The translations under genes were made by a program, and so were the position numbers. From Agrostemma githago (lineage: Eukaryota; Streptophyta; Magnoliopsida; Caryophyllales; Caryophyllaceae): 64,000 nt of DNA. The DNA lies in the NCBI GenBank assembly GCA_958450325.1, contig OY288257.1, forward strand, positions 14,341,873 through 14,405,872, written 5' to 3'. Below the pieces are notes generated by a model. It did not search any database, had not been told where the DNA came from, and saw only the letters and a list, made by a program, of their open reading frames with translations. Below are positions 21,936 through 32,947 of the stretch, one piece after another (position 1 is the stretch's first letter; each line of letters opens with the position of its first letter).

Positions 21936-22982
21936 ATTAAAATAACATTCAAACAATTACAAATTAACCGTAAAGCAATATATACAACTTGTTACTAAAT
22001 AAGTGATATATACAACATCCAGTTAATATACGAAACTAATAATGTAATACAAGTAATACAACAGCAACTCAATAAGCAATTATTAAAGCAATTACAAATT
22101 AAAATAATAAACTAATAAGCATATACTGTATAACTAAGCATATATATGAATCTATGATATATCCCTAGTCCCTAGACTCTCTACTTAATAGTTACTAGTT
22201 TACTACTTAGACACAACTCAGCATATAGTCCCTAGACTCCCTACTTAATAGTCCCTAGACTCCCTGCTAAGCATATACACACAACTGACACAACACACAA
22301 GTCAGAAGCAATAAAACTCAGCAGTCAGCCGGCTCAGCCCTCAGCACAAAACAAAGTTAAATAAAACTCATCAAATAAAATACAAAATACAAGTATACAA
22401 CAATATTCATCACGATTTACTTTACGAACAACCCATCAAACAAAATACAGAACACAAGTATACTCAGCACGATTTACTTTACGAACAAAATACAAAAATA
22501 CATGTTCGGGCTGTTCCTGTAATACCGTTTCGAAGGACTGATGCGGATGAATTGATGATGACTGATGAATGATGATAGCGAGTAGCGAGAGTGCGAGACT
22601 AAGAACTCGGTTTACCCTCAAAGTGGTCTCAAGATTCAAGAACTTAGGTATTTAAGGGGATGTTAATGTATATGTAATTATGTATTACGTATAGTAAGTA
22701 TATTAAGGGGATGTTAATGTATATTATATATAAGTATATTAGATTATTAGTAAGTAGTAACTTAGTAATTAGTATAGTGTTTTGAAATTTGAATTATTTA
22801 GAAAATAGAAATTATTTAGGAAATAGCATATTACTAGGATTTATGATGATTGAGTTATGGTAAGTTAATATTTAGGAATATTACGATTTACAAAGTTAAT
22901 ATTGGAGAATATTGAGAACTCACAAAATCTGGAGAAGTAGTACAATAGACGCAACTCACACAAGACGGTAATTACTCAACAC

Positions 22983-23161
22983 CGGTCTTCCGGTCTGCTC
23001 CGGTTTTTTCTGGGTTTTAGCCCGGACCGGACCGAAAACCGGATGATGAGTGGAAACGGAACCGGGGACCGGACTGGATATGCGCAGGTCCAGTTCGGTC
23101 TGGACTGGTCGGTCCGGCTCGGTCCGGTTGGCTGGTCTGGACGGATTTATGAACAGCCCTA
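22983..23161. repeat. hAT subterminal repeat zone and putative terminal repeat
   Basis: Dense, imperfect CCGGTC/GGTCCGG words in both orientations, GC-rich against AT-rich surroundings, ending at GAACAGCCCTA. Such zones are typical transposase-binding regions at hAT ends. Confidence 0.55.
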
Positions 23162-23393
23162 GTCCCAGCTGCCCGAGCCATTGAATGGGTCGTCAAGACC
23201 CTCTTCTTCACGCCCTAGGGCATCCCAACCAGACGAGTAGCCCTGGCCATAGCTATCTCCCGAGTCGCTGCTACTCAGGTCCTAGTCTTCGCCAAATTTG
23301 GTCACCCTGGTGTTCTCAGGGGAGCCATAATAATCCTCCGGTTTCCTCAACATAGGGGAGGAAGGACCTGAGTCAGGGGAAGAAGGGCCCGAA
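23162..23393 (-). pseudogene. Coding-like continuation of the antisense ORF, other frame
   Basis: The minus strand has an acidic, Ser/Gly/Asp-rich frame (RKPEDYYGSPENTR, SSSDSGDSYGQG) running from about 23345 to the hAT end at 23162 with one stop. It looks like the C-terminal part of the ORF at 23394-23705 after a frameshift. No family recognised. Confidence 0.3.
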
Positions 23394-23705
23394 TCAGGGC
23401 AGTGAGGTCAAAGTTCTCTGATTGCAACCAAGGGAAGCACCGATGGCACCCCTTGAAGGAACAGCGCCCCACCTGGGTGCAGTACTTGGGCGTCGGCTTA
23501 GCAGGGGAAAGAGATTTTTCAGGGCGCTTGACGGCCCTTGACGGGGCCTTTGCCCTAGAAGCTCGCAAAGGGCGGGAGCATGTTCGCCTACTACGGCGGA
23601 TGGCCGAGTGCACCTGCCTGGGGTACCTAAGCCTTCTGCGTCCCCTGTAGGGAGGGCGTTAACATAAACCCCGCGACGAAGAATCATATTTCTCACCCAA
23701 GACAT
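23394..23705 (-). CDS. Possible antisense ORF of a retrotransposon, 103 aa, unknown family
   Basis: Starts MSWVRNMILRRGVYVNALPT at 23705. Seventy bases upstream on the minus strand lies GTATAAAAC (23771-23779), a TATA-like box followed by a pyrimidine-rich leader. The product is Arg/Pro/Ser-rich, and an overlapping frame has a Cys-rich phrase (KYCTQVGRCSFKGCHRC), so frameshifts are likely. It faces away from the + strand LTR at about 23880-24735. This is the same arrangement as the antisense ORF next to the 3' LTR of Tat D, so I infer an antisense ORF of a + strand Tat-like element. Homology was not recognised. Confidence 0.3.
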   Translation of the reverse strand: MSWVRNMILRRGVYVNALPTGDAEGLGTPGRCTRPSAVVGEHAPALCELLGQRPRQGPSSALKNLFPLLSRRPSTAPRWGAVPSRGAIGASLGCNQRTLTSLP

Positions 23706-23879
23706 TTTAGAGGAAAATGGTGAAAAGGAGCGTCGAATAAATTTGCAAAAAGGAAGTGGAGTAAACTCGGGTTTTATACGCAAAGGATAAAGGTTGGGCA
23801 TTAAATGATGCCCAACCGTCTCTGCAAAAGAGAGCCAACCGTCAGCTGAGCTCGCGGCTCGAGGGAGCACCTTACGATG

Positions 23880-24408
23880 AGTAATCATGAGAAAGGCTTC
23901 TCAACTCTTTGCATACCCGAGGGCATTTAAGACATTCCCCTCGGGAATACGCACGGCATTAAATGCGGAAAGGGATTCAAAGAGTCAACCTCCCACCATG
24001 TTGATCAGAAGTCGTCTGCTGAGGGGGAACCCTGCTTCCCCCCGCCGACAAGGGCCAATTGATGGTTGCCTGCCACGGGCCACCCGCCATGCGAGTCCCG
24101 GGGCAGCCAGGCCCAAAAGCACGAGGGAGGACCTATTTGGCAGGCCAGGCAGTAGGACCCTATCAGGAGGCCCCAAGAGGCGACTTTGGAGAGCCGCTCC
24201 GAGCTCCAAGCAAGGAGTTAACCCCCCTGCCCGTCAGGGTCAGGCCGCAGACGATGTGGTTGAAGGGGAATGGGATCCCGCTGTCTGTCAGGCGCCAGGG
24301 TACCCCTTCCTGGCAGACACAGAGCGAAAGCTGAAGCCCTACTGTCCATGCCTGGGGTAAGGGGGAATGGGTGGACAAGGTGAACCCACGTGTCACTCCC
24401 CCATCCTC

Positions 24409-24444
<36 letters not shown>

Positions 24445-24735
24445 CTTTTTCTGGTGGGAACCTATAAATACTCATGTATTTTCCACAAGAAAGGGGTTAG
24501 ACTTTCTCTCTCTAGAACCTCACTCTAAAAACGCCACCTTACTCCTCACGAGTAAGGTTCGTCAAGGCATTTCACGGACTGACTTAGGCATCGGAGAGGG
24601 TTCCCTCGGACACCTCCAAGGCCCTGTGCGCTCTGTGTGTGTAGGTGGCAGGCCGTCTCCGCCGGGAAGGTCCGATCATCGGAGTGGGAGGAAAGAGAGG
24701 TTGGAGAAGTAAGACAACATTACCAAATACAAAGA
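23880..24735 (+). repeat. LTR fragment of a Ty3/gypsy element (ends approximate)
   Basis: Contains a CT-repeat, a TATA box (CCTATAAATAC near 24460), then a leader with CTCTCTCTAGAACC, CGGACTGACTTAGGCATCGG and a G/C-rich end (24590-24690). This is the usual R-U5 layout of plant gypsy LTRs. A possible end is ...GACAACA near 24719. No PBS follows, so it is a 3' LTR or a solo LTR. Its GC content contrasts with the AT-rich flank. Confidence 0.55.
24412..24440. repeat. (CT)n microsatellite
   Basis: About 13 CT units some 20 bp upstream of the LTR TATA box. Confidence 0.9.
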
Positions 24736-25263
24736 TCTGAATCAGTCTCGGGTCAATTGTTTTCGTAACCGGAACAACTTTAATTAGATTATTAACGGTG
24801 CCCAGTGGGCAAATGTTAGATAAACCGTAATTATAATGATAACGAGACACAATATTTTCCTAACTTAACCCAATGTGATTTTTTAATCGAATCAAGTATA
24901 ATACCAGTAGTTTCAAAGTCAAAAAAATAGAGTTGCGAAAAAGTGATCTATTAGTAACACCAATTGCAATGTAATTTAAAACTTAACTTTTGATAGTTTC
25001 TTGTAATTAAAATGACATGAAGTTTAGTCAACGTGCAACAAAATACGTTGTCCGTCCAAATTTAAAATTTACACTTATTATAAAGGATTATTCAATGCAG
25101 AATTTACACTATTTTTTTTTTTATAAAAAACTTCAACAAATTAAATAACCCATATAACTTCCTATATTTACAAAAAATATCTTTACTTTTTTTTTTCACT
25201 TCAGTTTAGTACACATACAATCTTGTGAATTATCAATAATTTTTTCTTTTACCTACTTCCGTA
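24736..25263. other. AT-rich intergenic sequence
   Basis: No ORF, repeat structure or RNA gene seen. Homopolymer T/A runs only. Confidence 0.6.
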
Positions 25264-25454
25264 CTCCCTTCGATTCTTTAGATTCGCAACGTATTCCATA
25301 TTTGGCAAATTCATTAGGTTTGCAACATTTCTATAATAGGTAGGTTTTTGTTTGGGTTAACTTTTTACTTTATTGGTGATACCCACCATCTCCCCTCACA
25401 ACCTTATTATTTGTACAAATAGTAAACGTTGCGAATCTAAAGAATCGGAGGGAG
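25264..25454. mobile_element. Stowaway MITE, 191 bp, TA target duplication
   Basis: Inverted repeats CTCCCTTCGATTCTTTAGAT at the left and ATCTAAAGAATCGGAGGGAG at the right (about 30 bp in all, few mismatches), flanked by TA on both sides. The CTCCCT terminus is the Stowaway (Tc1/mariner) signature. It lies about 290 bp upstream of the PIRL start codon, so it may sit in or near the promoter. Confidence 0.92.
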
Positions 25455-25740
25455 TAATACTTATGAAAATTCTCGATAGAAGGTTTAAAGTGGAGGGAGA
25501 GTAGTTATATTTACTCCATATTTGGAAAATGAGGGCCTAATAATAAGTCAGAAGAAGGGCAGATGGAATCTGAAATCACATTTTGTCCACTCTCAATCAC
25601 TTGATCGTGCCACCCTTCTTCTCTGATCTCTAGAATCTCTACCCTCTGCTCCTCTCTGTCTTTACTTATCAACTCCCTACACCCTTCCATCTCAATCAAT
25701 TTCCTCTCTGAACCCCCATCGAATCAATCAATCCAAAGAC

Positions 25741-28700
25741 ATGGACCCGAATCCGACCAAGTTCCCGATCCTGTCCTACGTCATGACCCGGCTGCCCTCA
25801 ATCGGACACCTGCGGAAACCCGCCTCCCCGTCCTCCGACATCGAACAGCCAACCCTCCCCCTCCCCACCCCGGCCGAGCCCACCTTCGACAATACCCTTC
25901 TCTCCCGCATGCCCCACCTCAACGACCCGAAAGTCGTATCCGAGATGTCCGCCGCCGTATCCGAAATCTCCCAGACCCGCTCCATCATCCAGGCCCTCGG
26001 CCCCCGACCCGACCACGAGACCATCGACCTCGCCCGCTCCAAGCTCGCCGATATCCAATCCCTCCTCTCGGCCCACCTCGACGAGATCTCCCTCTCCCCT
26101 CCCCAGGACCAGGACGGAGAGAAAACCGACAGGGAGAAGCTCGAGAAGGAGAAGGCCATGTACACGGCCATCGTCCAGGTCGACGAGATGCACGACGCCT
26201 ACCAGAAGCTTCTCCACGGCGCCGAGGAGAAATTGCAGCGCATTTACGACTCCGCGGCCGCTGCGGCTGCCAAAGGGAAGGGCGTAGCTGACGAGGTCGA
26301 CGCCGAGGAGGAGGAGGTGCAGGTGGATGAGGATGTTGTTAGGGTTTTGAAGGAGGGAGAAAGCGGCGGTGGACTTCAGACGGTTGTTGACTTGTCTGGC
26401 AAGAAATTGAGGATTTTGCCTGATGCTTTTGGGAGATTGAAGACTGTTGTTGTCCTTAATCTTTCCACTAATCAATTGCAGGTTCGATCATTCATTGATT
26501 TTTTTTTTCTTTTCTTTTGTTAATTACTCCACTACCTAGTTTATTTTAATGATTGCGTGTTTTGCGTAGTAATGACTGGGATTAGTGATGGTTTGACTGC
26601 TGTTGTTGAGGTTAACGTAATTCTTAAGAATAATTAACATGGTGCTTCAAATTGTTACACATTACGAGTTATTAGCAAAGTACTCTTAGTCTTGTCAACC
26701 ATTTCTTTACCTGTGGATGGGCATATCCGTTCTAAAGTTAAAACGGGGCAAATACTCAAATCGATGCCTTTTGATAACACAAGTTATTTAGGGACTATCA
26801 AAAGGTTGATTGAATTATCCTCACAAAGAATAATTTAGTATTCCGTGAACAATTGATTGTTCAATAATTTTCTCGTAGTTAACAATTGATTTATCCTAGT
26901 GAATCGTGTGATCACAATGTAAGAAGTGAAAATGGTTTAGTTAGTCAACTTGATTTATATTCTACTCTAATAGCCAATTTGCATGAGGAGGTACTAGAGT
27001 AATTATGTGCTCCAGTTGCTAATCCGTTTCTAAAGGATTACTATGTACTAACAAAATCTAGTGTGAGACGCCATCTCAAGAGAGCGACTCATATTACTAA
27101 TATCTTAATTACTTATATACAGTTCATTAGTTGGCACTTTGAAGCATTTGTGCTGATATTTACAGTGTTTTTTTTGGACGTAAGGTGTAAGCTTGTAGTA
27201 AGGCAGTTAAAGTTGGAGACATGGGAGTACATTTCATGAATCATGATGTGTTTGTAAAGTGTTAAGCTTAATCTTTTTCGCAAAAAGTTTCAAGATTGGT
27301 GAACTGGTTTGTTTATTATTTATCCTTCATTTCATAGTGGGAATGTGTTTATGCTGCCATTCCACATATTTTTTGTTTGAACTTTGGTGTTAGCGATTTG
27401 ACTCAAATATGTTTGAGTAGCATTTGGTTTTGTATTAGATCGTTGCATTTATGCAACCAACTACCTAGCATTTCATTCTTTCATTAAATGGGGTATATAA
27501 TATCCCAGAAATCTGTTAGGCTCGTACACAGATTGTACGTGAATTATTTCCATTGAGTGACAATTGATGCAACTTTCGATAAATTATGTACACAGAATCT
27601 CTCTTCTGGCCTGTAAGTTGTAACATAATGCTAATCATGGCATTAAATCCCTGTTTGATGCTGGATGTCATAATGGTTTGTTGCCCTTAAAATACGGCTG
27701 ATGCCACCTCAAAGTGCGGTTGTGGACCTGTGGTAACCTTCAAAATGTCATTAACTCGGTTGTGATGTAGTGCCACGAACAGTATCTTAGTTTAAAAAAG
27801 CGCACCTCGGATGAGGCACTAGCCAAAACGCATGGGTGCATTTTTTGTGCATCTTTTTGACAAGGCTCACTAGTATGTATGCATGTTCCAATTCCTTTTC
27901 AGCTAGATCGTTTGATTCTGTCATTTCTTTTCCCCATTATTCCCAATTTTTACTTCTTTACATGTTTGCCAACTAAAACAACTCCTAAAAAGGGTATTGT
28001 TGCCCAAATTTGATTCGGAAAATACAAATCTTTTACTAAAAATAGGGCGCCTTGCATCCAAAAGGTGCGCCACTTCGCCTTGTCGCCAAAGGGTCTCAGT
28101 GTGCCTTGCACATTTTTAAACTTAGACCAGTATTTAGTAATACCATGATACCAGTGTTATTTCCATTTTAAGGTGCTAGGTGGTTGGTCTATTCTCAAGG
28201 TGAAGCTGTATAGTGTTTTTGTTTTGTGTGCTGGTAGTTCTTTTTTTTGTCTTAGACGTGACGAGTGAATAGTGGAATACATTCAAATGGCTGGGTACAG
28301 CAATATCAGAAAGCCCGAATAGATTTGAGGTCGGTCAGTCATCTCCAATAAAATCGTCATATATAAAAGGCGTAATAGTAGTAACGATAATAATTACTCC
28401 GTACAATTATAAAAATACACAGTTTCAAGGTCAAAAACTCAAAATGAAGTTATAAAGCGTTCGGATTTTTTTAAAGACTTGTGAGTTTCAAGTGAAAAGA
28501 GGAAAGTTTAGTAAATAAAAAAATACTTTGTAATAGTAATACTACATAAAAAAAAAAGTCGAGCAATAGTCCTCAAATATTATGAACTACCTGATTTTTT
28601 CTCCCTCCAAGTCGTCCTCCAACTCCATAGTTTATCTCATCCTAAGAAAGTTCATATCGTTTTCAATCACTCATATTCACGTGTACCTATATGCTCTCCA

Positions 28701-30626
28701 TCCTTCAAGCCTCCGTATCCGTGCATCCATCGGCCTCTGTCTTACATGCTCAAACCATCTTAGCCGATTCTCTATTAACTTATCCTCTATAGGGGGCTAC
28801 TCGTACCTTTTTTGCGTCACTAAAATTCTTTGCTCCTGTTTCCTTATCAGTTGAGTAATACTTGTAGAGGTGTGAGGGTGATCAAAACTATTTTAACTTC
28901 TTTATATTTTCATACGATAAGAGTATGGAATACTATAACTGGGAATGTAGGGGCCCATTATGGCATCTGGAAGTGTTGATGAAGGTTCAGCAAATAGGGC
29001 TGTCGAATAAATGATGTTGGGGTTTTTCAATTTTCAGTCTAATCAAAGTAAATATGTTTAGAGTCTTGTTTTAGTGTTCTGATGTCACATTGTCTCTGGT
29101 TGCAGGGAATTCCTGACTCTATATCTGGAATGGAGAATCTTGAAGACTTAAATTTGTCCTCTAATTCACTGTTTTCTCTCCCGGACTCCATTGGTCTGTT
29201 ACTAAAATTGAAGATCCTCAATGTTGCAGGAAACAAGCTAACTGCACTTCCTGACAGCATCTCCCACTGCAAGTAAGTATTCGTCACTGAGCTGTGGTTT
29301 TACGGGAAATTTATTCTTATTGTCGGCGTGATTCTAGGGAGAGATCCCCCCGTGAGACCTTATTAATTTTCTACCCCTAACATATATATGCCATTATGCC
29401 CTATGGGCTATGACACTCTAGCCTCATATTTTCTCTTCTTTTCCCCCAAAATTTCTTTCCAGTTGCTTTTCACAGAGTCTCCAAGAGGGTGGTACTCTGA
29501 AGTTTAACCGTAATTCTCGAAATGTAAATGTTAATTTTTTTTAATCAAACATAATATTTTGTGACGGTTTGATGGTAAATGTAAATATTTTAGTTTTATG
29601 GATTGATAATTTCTATTCTCCAATATATTTACGGTCAAAGTTTGGTAGCTTTGGCCCCAAAAAAAGCATGAGTATGTGTCCTTTATATCCGTCACAAACG
29701 TGCGACGAGTTCACGAGTCAAATATCACCCAACCACATGAATAGATTAGACAAAATCACAATGACTAGGGAGAAGTAAATAACTAGTCTTTATCTATACA
29801 CATTATCTTTATTTGATCCGTCATAAATTTATGATGTATATGCTCATCAGACACAAGAATTTGTGAAAAAGCATATGGGAAGGAAACAGGAAAATGGAGG
29901 GTTATCATTTTTAAACCCTCTTGGGTAAATACTAGGTCAAATTCTTCCCATTTTCCCTTTCCAAATCATTATCTAATTATTAATCTTTCCAGGTCATTGG
30001 AGGAGTTGGATGCAAGTTTTAACAACCTAGGATACTTACCAACCAACATAGGCTATGAATTGGTAAACTTGAGAAAACTCCTAGTCCATTACAACAAAAT
30101 CCGATCTCTTCCAACTTCAATCGGGGAGATGAAATCTCTTCAACATTTCGACGTGCATTTCAACGAGCTTCACGGCCTTCCTCACTCCATCGGCAAGCTC
30201 ACAACTCTCGTCACCTTAAACCTTAGTGGAAACTTCAGTGATTTCAAAGAACTACCCGAGACATTCGGTGAATTAGCAAGTCTGGAAGAAGTAGATCTCA
30301 GCAACAACCAAATCCACGCTCTTCCAAACTCGTTTTGCAGGCTAGAGAAGTTGCGAAAGCTCAGTTTAGACCAAAACCCGATTGTTATTCCCCCTGTCGA
30401 GGTCGTGAAGGATGGTGCCCAGGCTGTTAAGATGTTCATGGCTAAGAGGTGGGCTGATCTAATTAGGGAGGAGGAAGAAAAGAACAGGCAAATGACACAA
30501 GAGTTAGGTGAGACGGGTTGGTTAAAGCGAAGCGTTTCTAAGCTCAACAATGTTGTTTCCAGTGTTTCTGAGTATCTGGGATCTCCGAAGTCTCCACATG
30601 ATCCTTGCCTCGACCAGGAGCGTTGA
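25741..30626 (+). CDS. PIRL9: Plant intracellular Ras-group-related LRR protein (PIRL), 3 exons, 513 aa
   Basis: Only apparent host gene. Exons are 25741-26481, 29106-29272 and 29993-30626 (741+167+634 nt, 514 codons with stop), with GT-AG introns and continuous reading across both junctions. The start MDPNPTKFPILSYVMTRLPS is the usual PIRL1/PIRL9-type N-terminus. Residues about 45-200 are polar and helical with a probable coiled coil (REKLEKEKAMYTAIV onward), then come about ten 23-residue leucine-rich repeats (about 212-430; SLPDSIG, ALPDSIS, SLPTSIG) and a basic/acidic tail. PIRLs are cytosolic proteins related to animal Ras-binding LRR proteins such as SHOC2; in Arabidopsis PIRL1 and PIRL9 act redundantly in pollen development. 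A pyrimidine-rich leader precedes the ATG. Intron 1 (2.6 kb) hosts transposon fragments. Assignment to PIRL9 rather than PIRL1 is probable, not certain. Confidence 0.9.
27787..28125. mobile_element. Probable MITE in PIRL intron 1
   Basis: Imperfect inverted ends: CTTAGTTTAAAAAAGCGCAC at the left, and at the right GTGCCTTGCACATTTTTAAACTTAG. Similar AGTAT(C/T)TTA/AGTATTTAG words lie outside both ends. The interior has GCGCC/GGTGCGCC words. No coding capacity. Confidence 0.45.
28596..28855 (-). pseudogene. Antisense LINE fragment in PIRL intron 1
   Basis: The minus strand reads DKLIENRLRWFEHVRQRPMD, then RIRRLEGW. This ENRLRWFGHVxRRP phrase occurs at the C-terminal end of a common group of plant LINE-type RT proteins. 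It opposes the host transcript and is spliced out with intron 1. Confidence 0.6.
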
Positions 30627-31560
30627 TCAGAAAGCTGATGAAATGACGTTCTTACCCTTGCCTCGAATTTGGATAAGTTCTCTTCCAAGACATTGCTCTG
30701 TTTATTGTGACTCTCCTGAAGTTTTGCAGATAAAAACAACTTAGTTACTGTTCAAGCTAATAATCCCTTTCTGACTTGTACAGTCAGTGTCTATACTTGT
30801 GCTTGTGCTTGTGCTGTTCCTGAGATTTTTTCGTGTTTTCTCCTTATTGACATTTTGGGTTTCGTCGTGGAAAACATATACAAATTGACTGCAAAATGCG
30901 GTTTTTGGTCTGATTAATTTTCTTGTTCTATCTTTGTTCCTGGTACTACTTTGAATCATATTCTTGTTTGGAACGGTATTAAGACTATTAACAATTATGT
31001 CAATGCGTACTGCTCTCTATGAGTTAAACTCAGAAGAGTGTCGTACGCACAATTGATCTAATAATCCTTAATTCTTATCGGGAAAGGAATTCGAATATAA
31101 CCTAATTGATATGAATTTCTCACCCAAAGGTTACCCCTCCCTCTAACAAGTAACAACATAATACTCGTATTAAACCGACCCAATAGAAGGTAATTATAAT
31201 TGTATTGTTTTTTAAAAAATTTAGTTCTTACAAATTAAAATGCAAACTATTATAATTGTTAAACATTTTGATTACTTTTACAAATTTGGGTGAAGAGATA
31301 TAAATCTACTGACATTATTTTATTAGTAAGTCTCTTGTGAGACCGTCTCACGTACGGTTATTGTGAGAGACACCCTATAAGCCACTAAAACTAAAATCGG
31401 TAACCACCATCATGTGAGAAGTCTCACAATAAACTTATTGTGAAACTGTCTCATATAAGTTTTTGTGTTATTTTATTTAATTAGAATTAGGATACAACTT
31501 GGAAAACAACAAAACTCATTACTTAAAATTAACTCTTTTTTTGCCCACGGTTCAAAATAC
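30627..31560. other. PIRL 3' UTR and intergenic region
   Basis: About 300 bp of T-rich sequence follows the stop, fitting a 3' UTR; no clear poly-A signal was chosen. At 31327-31465 there are short inverted words around GAGACCGTCTCAC and TATTGTGA that suggest a small unclassified MITE. No gene seen. Confidence 0.4.
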
Positions 31561-31714
31561 ACCCTATTACAAAGTTAGGGCAATAACCTTTAAGTTATGT
31601 CTTCGTGTGCTCTGGAGATTTCCGACGATATTTTGGTGATTTCCGGCAATAGCTTGGCGCGGACAGGCCTCGACCTTGACAAGGTTGTCCGGCGTTGATT
31701 TGGTTACTGGTTCG

Positions 31715-32947
31715 ATGCGGAAAAAATCCCGCGCTGTTCCTAAAGGCCCTATGGCAATGAAGCCTGTCACTCGGAAGGCTAAAGAAGAGATTTTGCGAAA
31801 ACTTGTTAAAATCTCGAATTTGGATGGACAGAACTCACAGCCTGAGGGTTCGTCGAACTCGACGAACGATAGATTGAAGGAAATCCCTGGATTGAATTAC
31901 GCGTCGGATGATGACGCGGTGTCCGAATACGTCCCAGAGACGAATGATATGGAGATAAGCGGATGGAAACAAAGAGAGGGCAAAAAAATGGTCGATATGG
32001 AGGAGGATGAGGATCTCTTGAGATTCTCAGAAGATGATCTTGATGATGAAATTGAATATTGGAGTACTGCAGTATACTGTTTCATTATGGGGGCCAACCC
32101 ACCTTGGGAGGTGGTCGAGGGATTCGTGAGAAGAATTTGGAAGGAACACGGAATTGACAAAATTTTGTTCCTACCCAACGGGATTTTTGTAGTTCGGTTC
32201 AAGGACAAGCACGCAAAGGTAAAAATTCTCGATCATGGCTGTTTTATGTTTGACAATAAATCCCTGATTGTTAAAGAATGGACCCCTGATGCTAAGCTAA
32301 ATAAGGAGGATGTATCCGAAGTGCCTATTTGGGTGCAATTTCACGACTTACCTTTGAAGTTTTGGGGACGTTGTTTGCCCCGATTGGCTGCCCTCGTAGG
32401 GCCGTATGTAAAATCTGACTTACCTACGGAAGAACGTACTAGGTTAGGCTATGCTAGAGTGCTGGTCATGGCGAAAGTGGGGCAAAAGTTTAAACAATCA
32501 ATCAAATTTTTGGATGAACGAGAAAATTTGGTAGAGATTTTCGTCAAATATGAGTGGAAACCTACTTGGTGTTCTAAATGTAAGGGGTATGGTCATGAAG
32601 TGACAGAATGTAGGCGAGATGAGTTGAGGAAGGCTAGGCAAGAAGTCAAGTTGAACCGTGCTGAAGGGGGGGGGGGGGGGGGGGGTATGGTTCGTAAGCC
32701 TGTGTCGGGGCAGCCTAGTGGTGTGCTAGTGCGTGCTCAGCCTGTGTCGAATCAGCCTGGTGGTGGGCCAGTGCGTGCTCAGCCTATCGTCGGGGGTGTG
32801 AATTCTGGTCATCTCAAACCTGCTGGACCTGGTCCCAGGGTACCGAGGACTAGTACTATTGTGAATAAGGAGATTGCGTTTAGTGAGGTGGTTATGAGTG
32901 TGCCGAGAAATGAGGGGGTGGAGGAAAAAACTGGAGCTGGCTTGTAA
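31715..32947 (+). CDS. LINE ORF1: DUF4283 and CCHC zinc-knuckle RNA-binding protein, 410 aa
   Basis: Nucleic-acid-binding chaperone-type protein of plant L1 elements. The ATG at 31715 (MRKKSRAVPKGPMAMKPV) is the first in frame. An acidic stretch (residues 75-110) precedes a DUF4283 domain (about 118-260; YCFIMGANPPWEVV, GRCLPRLAALVGPYV). Then come a CCHC knuckle (CSKCKGYGHEVTEC, about residues 288-301) and a low-complexity tail of Gly and repeated VRAQPV/SGQP phrases. A run of 20 G (32666-32685) encodes seven glycines, so a length error there would shift the frame. ORF2 begins ten bases after the stop. The frame is intact. Confidence 0.85.
   Translation: MRKKSRAVPKGPMAMKPVTRKAKEEILRKLVKISNLDGQNSQPEGSSNSTNDRLKEIPGLNYASDDDAVSEYVPETNDMEISGWKQREGKKMVDMEEDEDLLRFSEDDLDDEIEYWSTAVYCFIMGANPPWEVVEGFVRRIWKEHGIDKILFLPNGIFVVRFKDKHAKVKILDHGCFMFDNKSLIVKEWTPDAKLNKEDVSEVPIWVQFHDLPLKFWGRCLPRLAALVGPYVKSDLPTEERTRLGYARVLVMAKVGQKFKQSIKFLDERENLVEIFVKYEWKPTWCSKCKGYGHEVTECRRDELRKARQEVKLNRAEGGGGGGGMVRKPVSGQPSGVLVRAQPVSNQPGGGPVRAQPIVGGVNSGHLKPAGPGPRVPRTSTIVNKEIAFSEVVMSVPRNEGVEEKTGAGL
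32666..32685. repeat. Poly-G tract (20 bases) inside LINE ORF1
   Basis: Homopolymer run encoding a glycine stretch. It is either a real expansion or a sequencing/assembly artefact. Confidence 0.9.

Larger units (their letters stand above)
20863..23161 (-). mobile_element. Eroded hAT-type DNA transposon (5' part)
   Basis: Minus-strand BED-finger coding sequence (20893-21352) plus, at 22983-23161, a subterminal zone dense in GGTCCGG/CCGGACC words. The zone ends in GAACAGCCCTA, whose complement TAGGGCTGTTC resembles plant hAT terminal repeats. The transposase body and the other end are lost in or beyond the gap. A Mutator-like MITE (21376-21935) interrupts the 5' region. 21946-22980 is AT-rich, with short local repeats of 'ccctagactccct' near 22160-22265 and no gene. 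Confidence 0.6.

Noticed and set aside
22436..22639. 67-codon minus-strand ORF
   Set aside because: Low complexity, AT-rich surroundings, no family and within an eroded hAT element.
25776..26475. 225- and 131-codon minus-strand frames opposite PIRL exon 1
   Set aside because: Shadow of a GC-rich coding exon. No protein family, and the + strand has the conserved PIRL N-terminus.
31327..31465. MITE with GAGACCGTCTCAC words
   Set aside because: Inverted words are present, but no consistent terminal repeats or TSD could be fixed, so it was not entered as a separate element.
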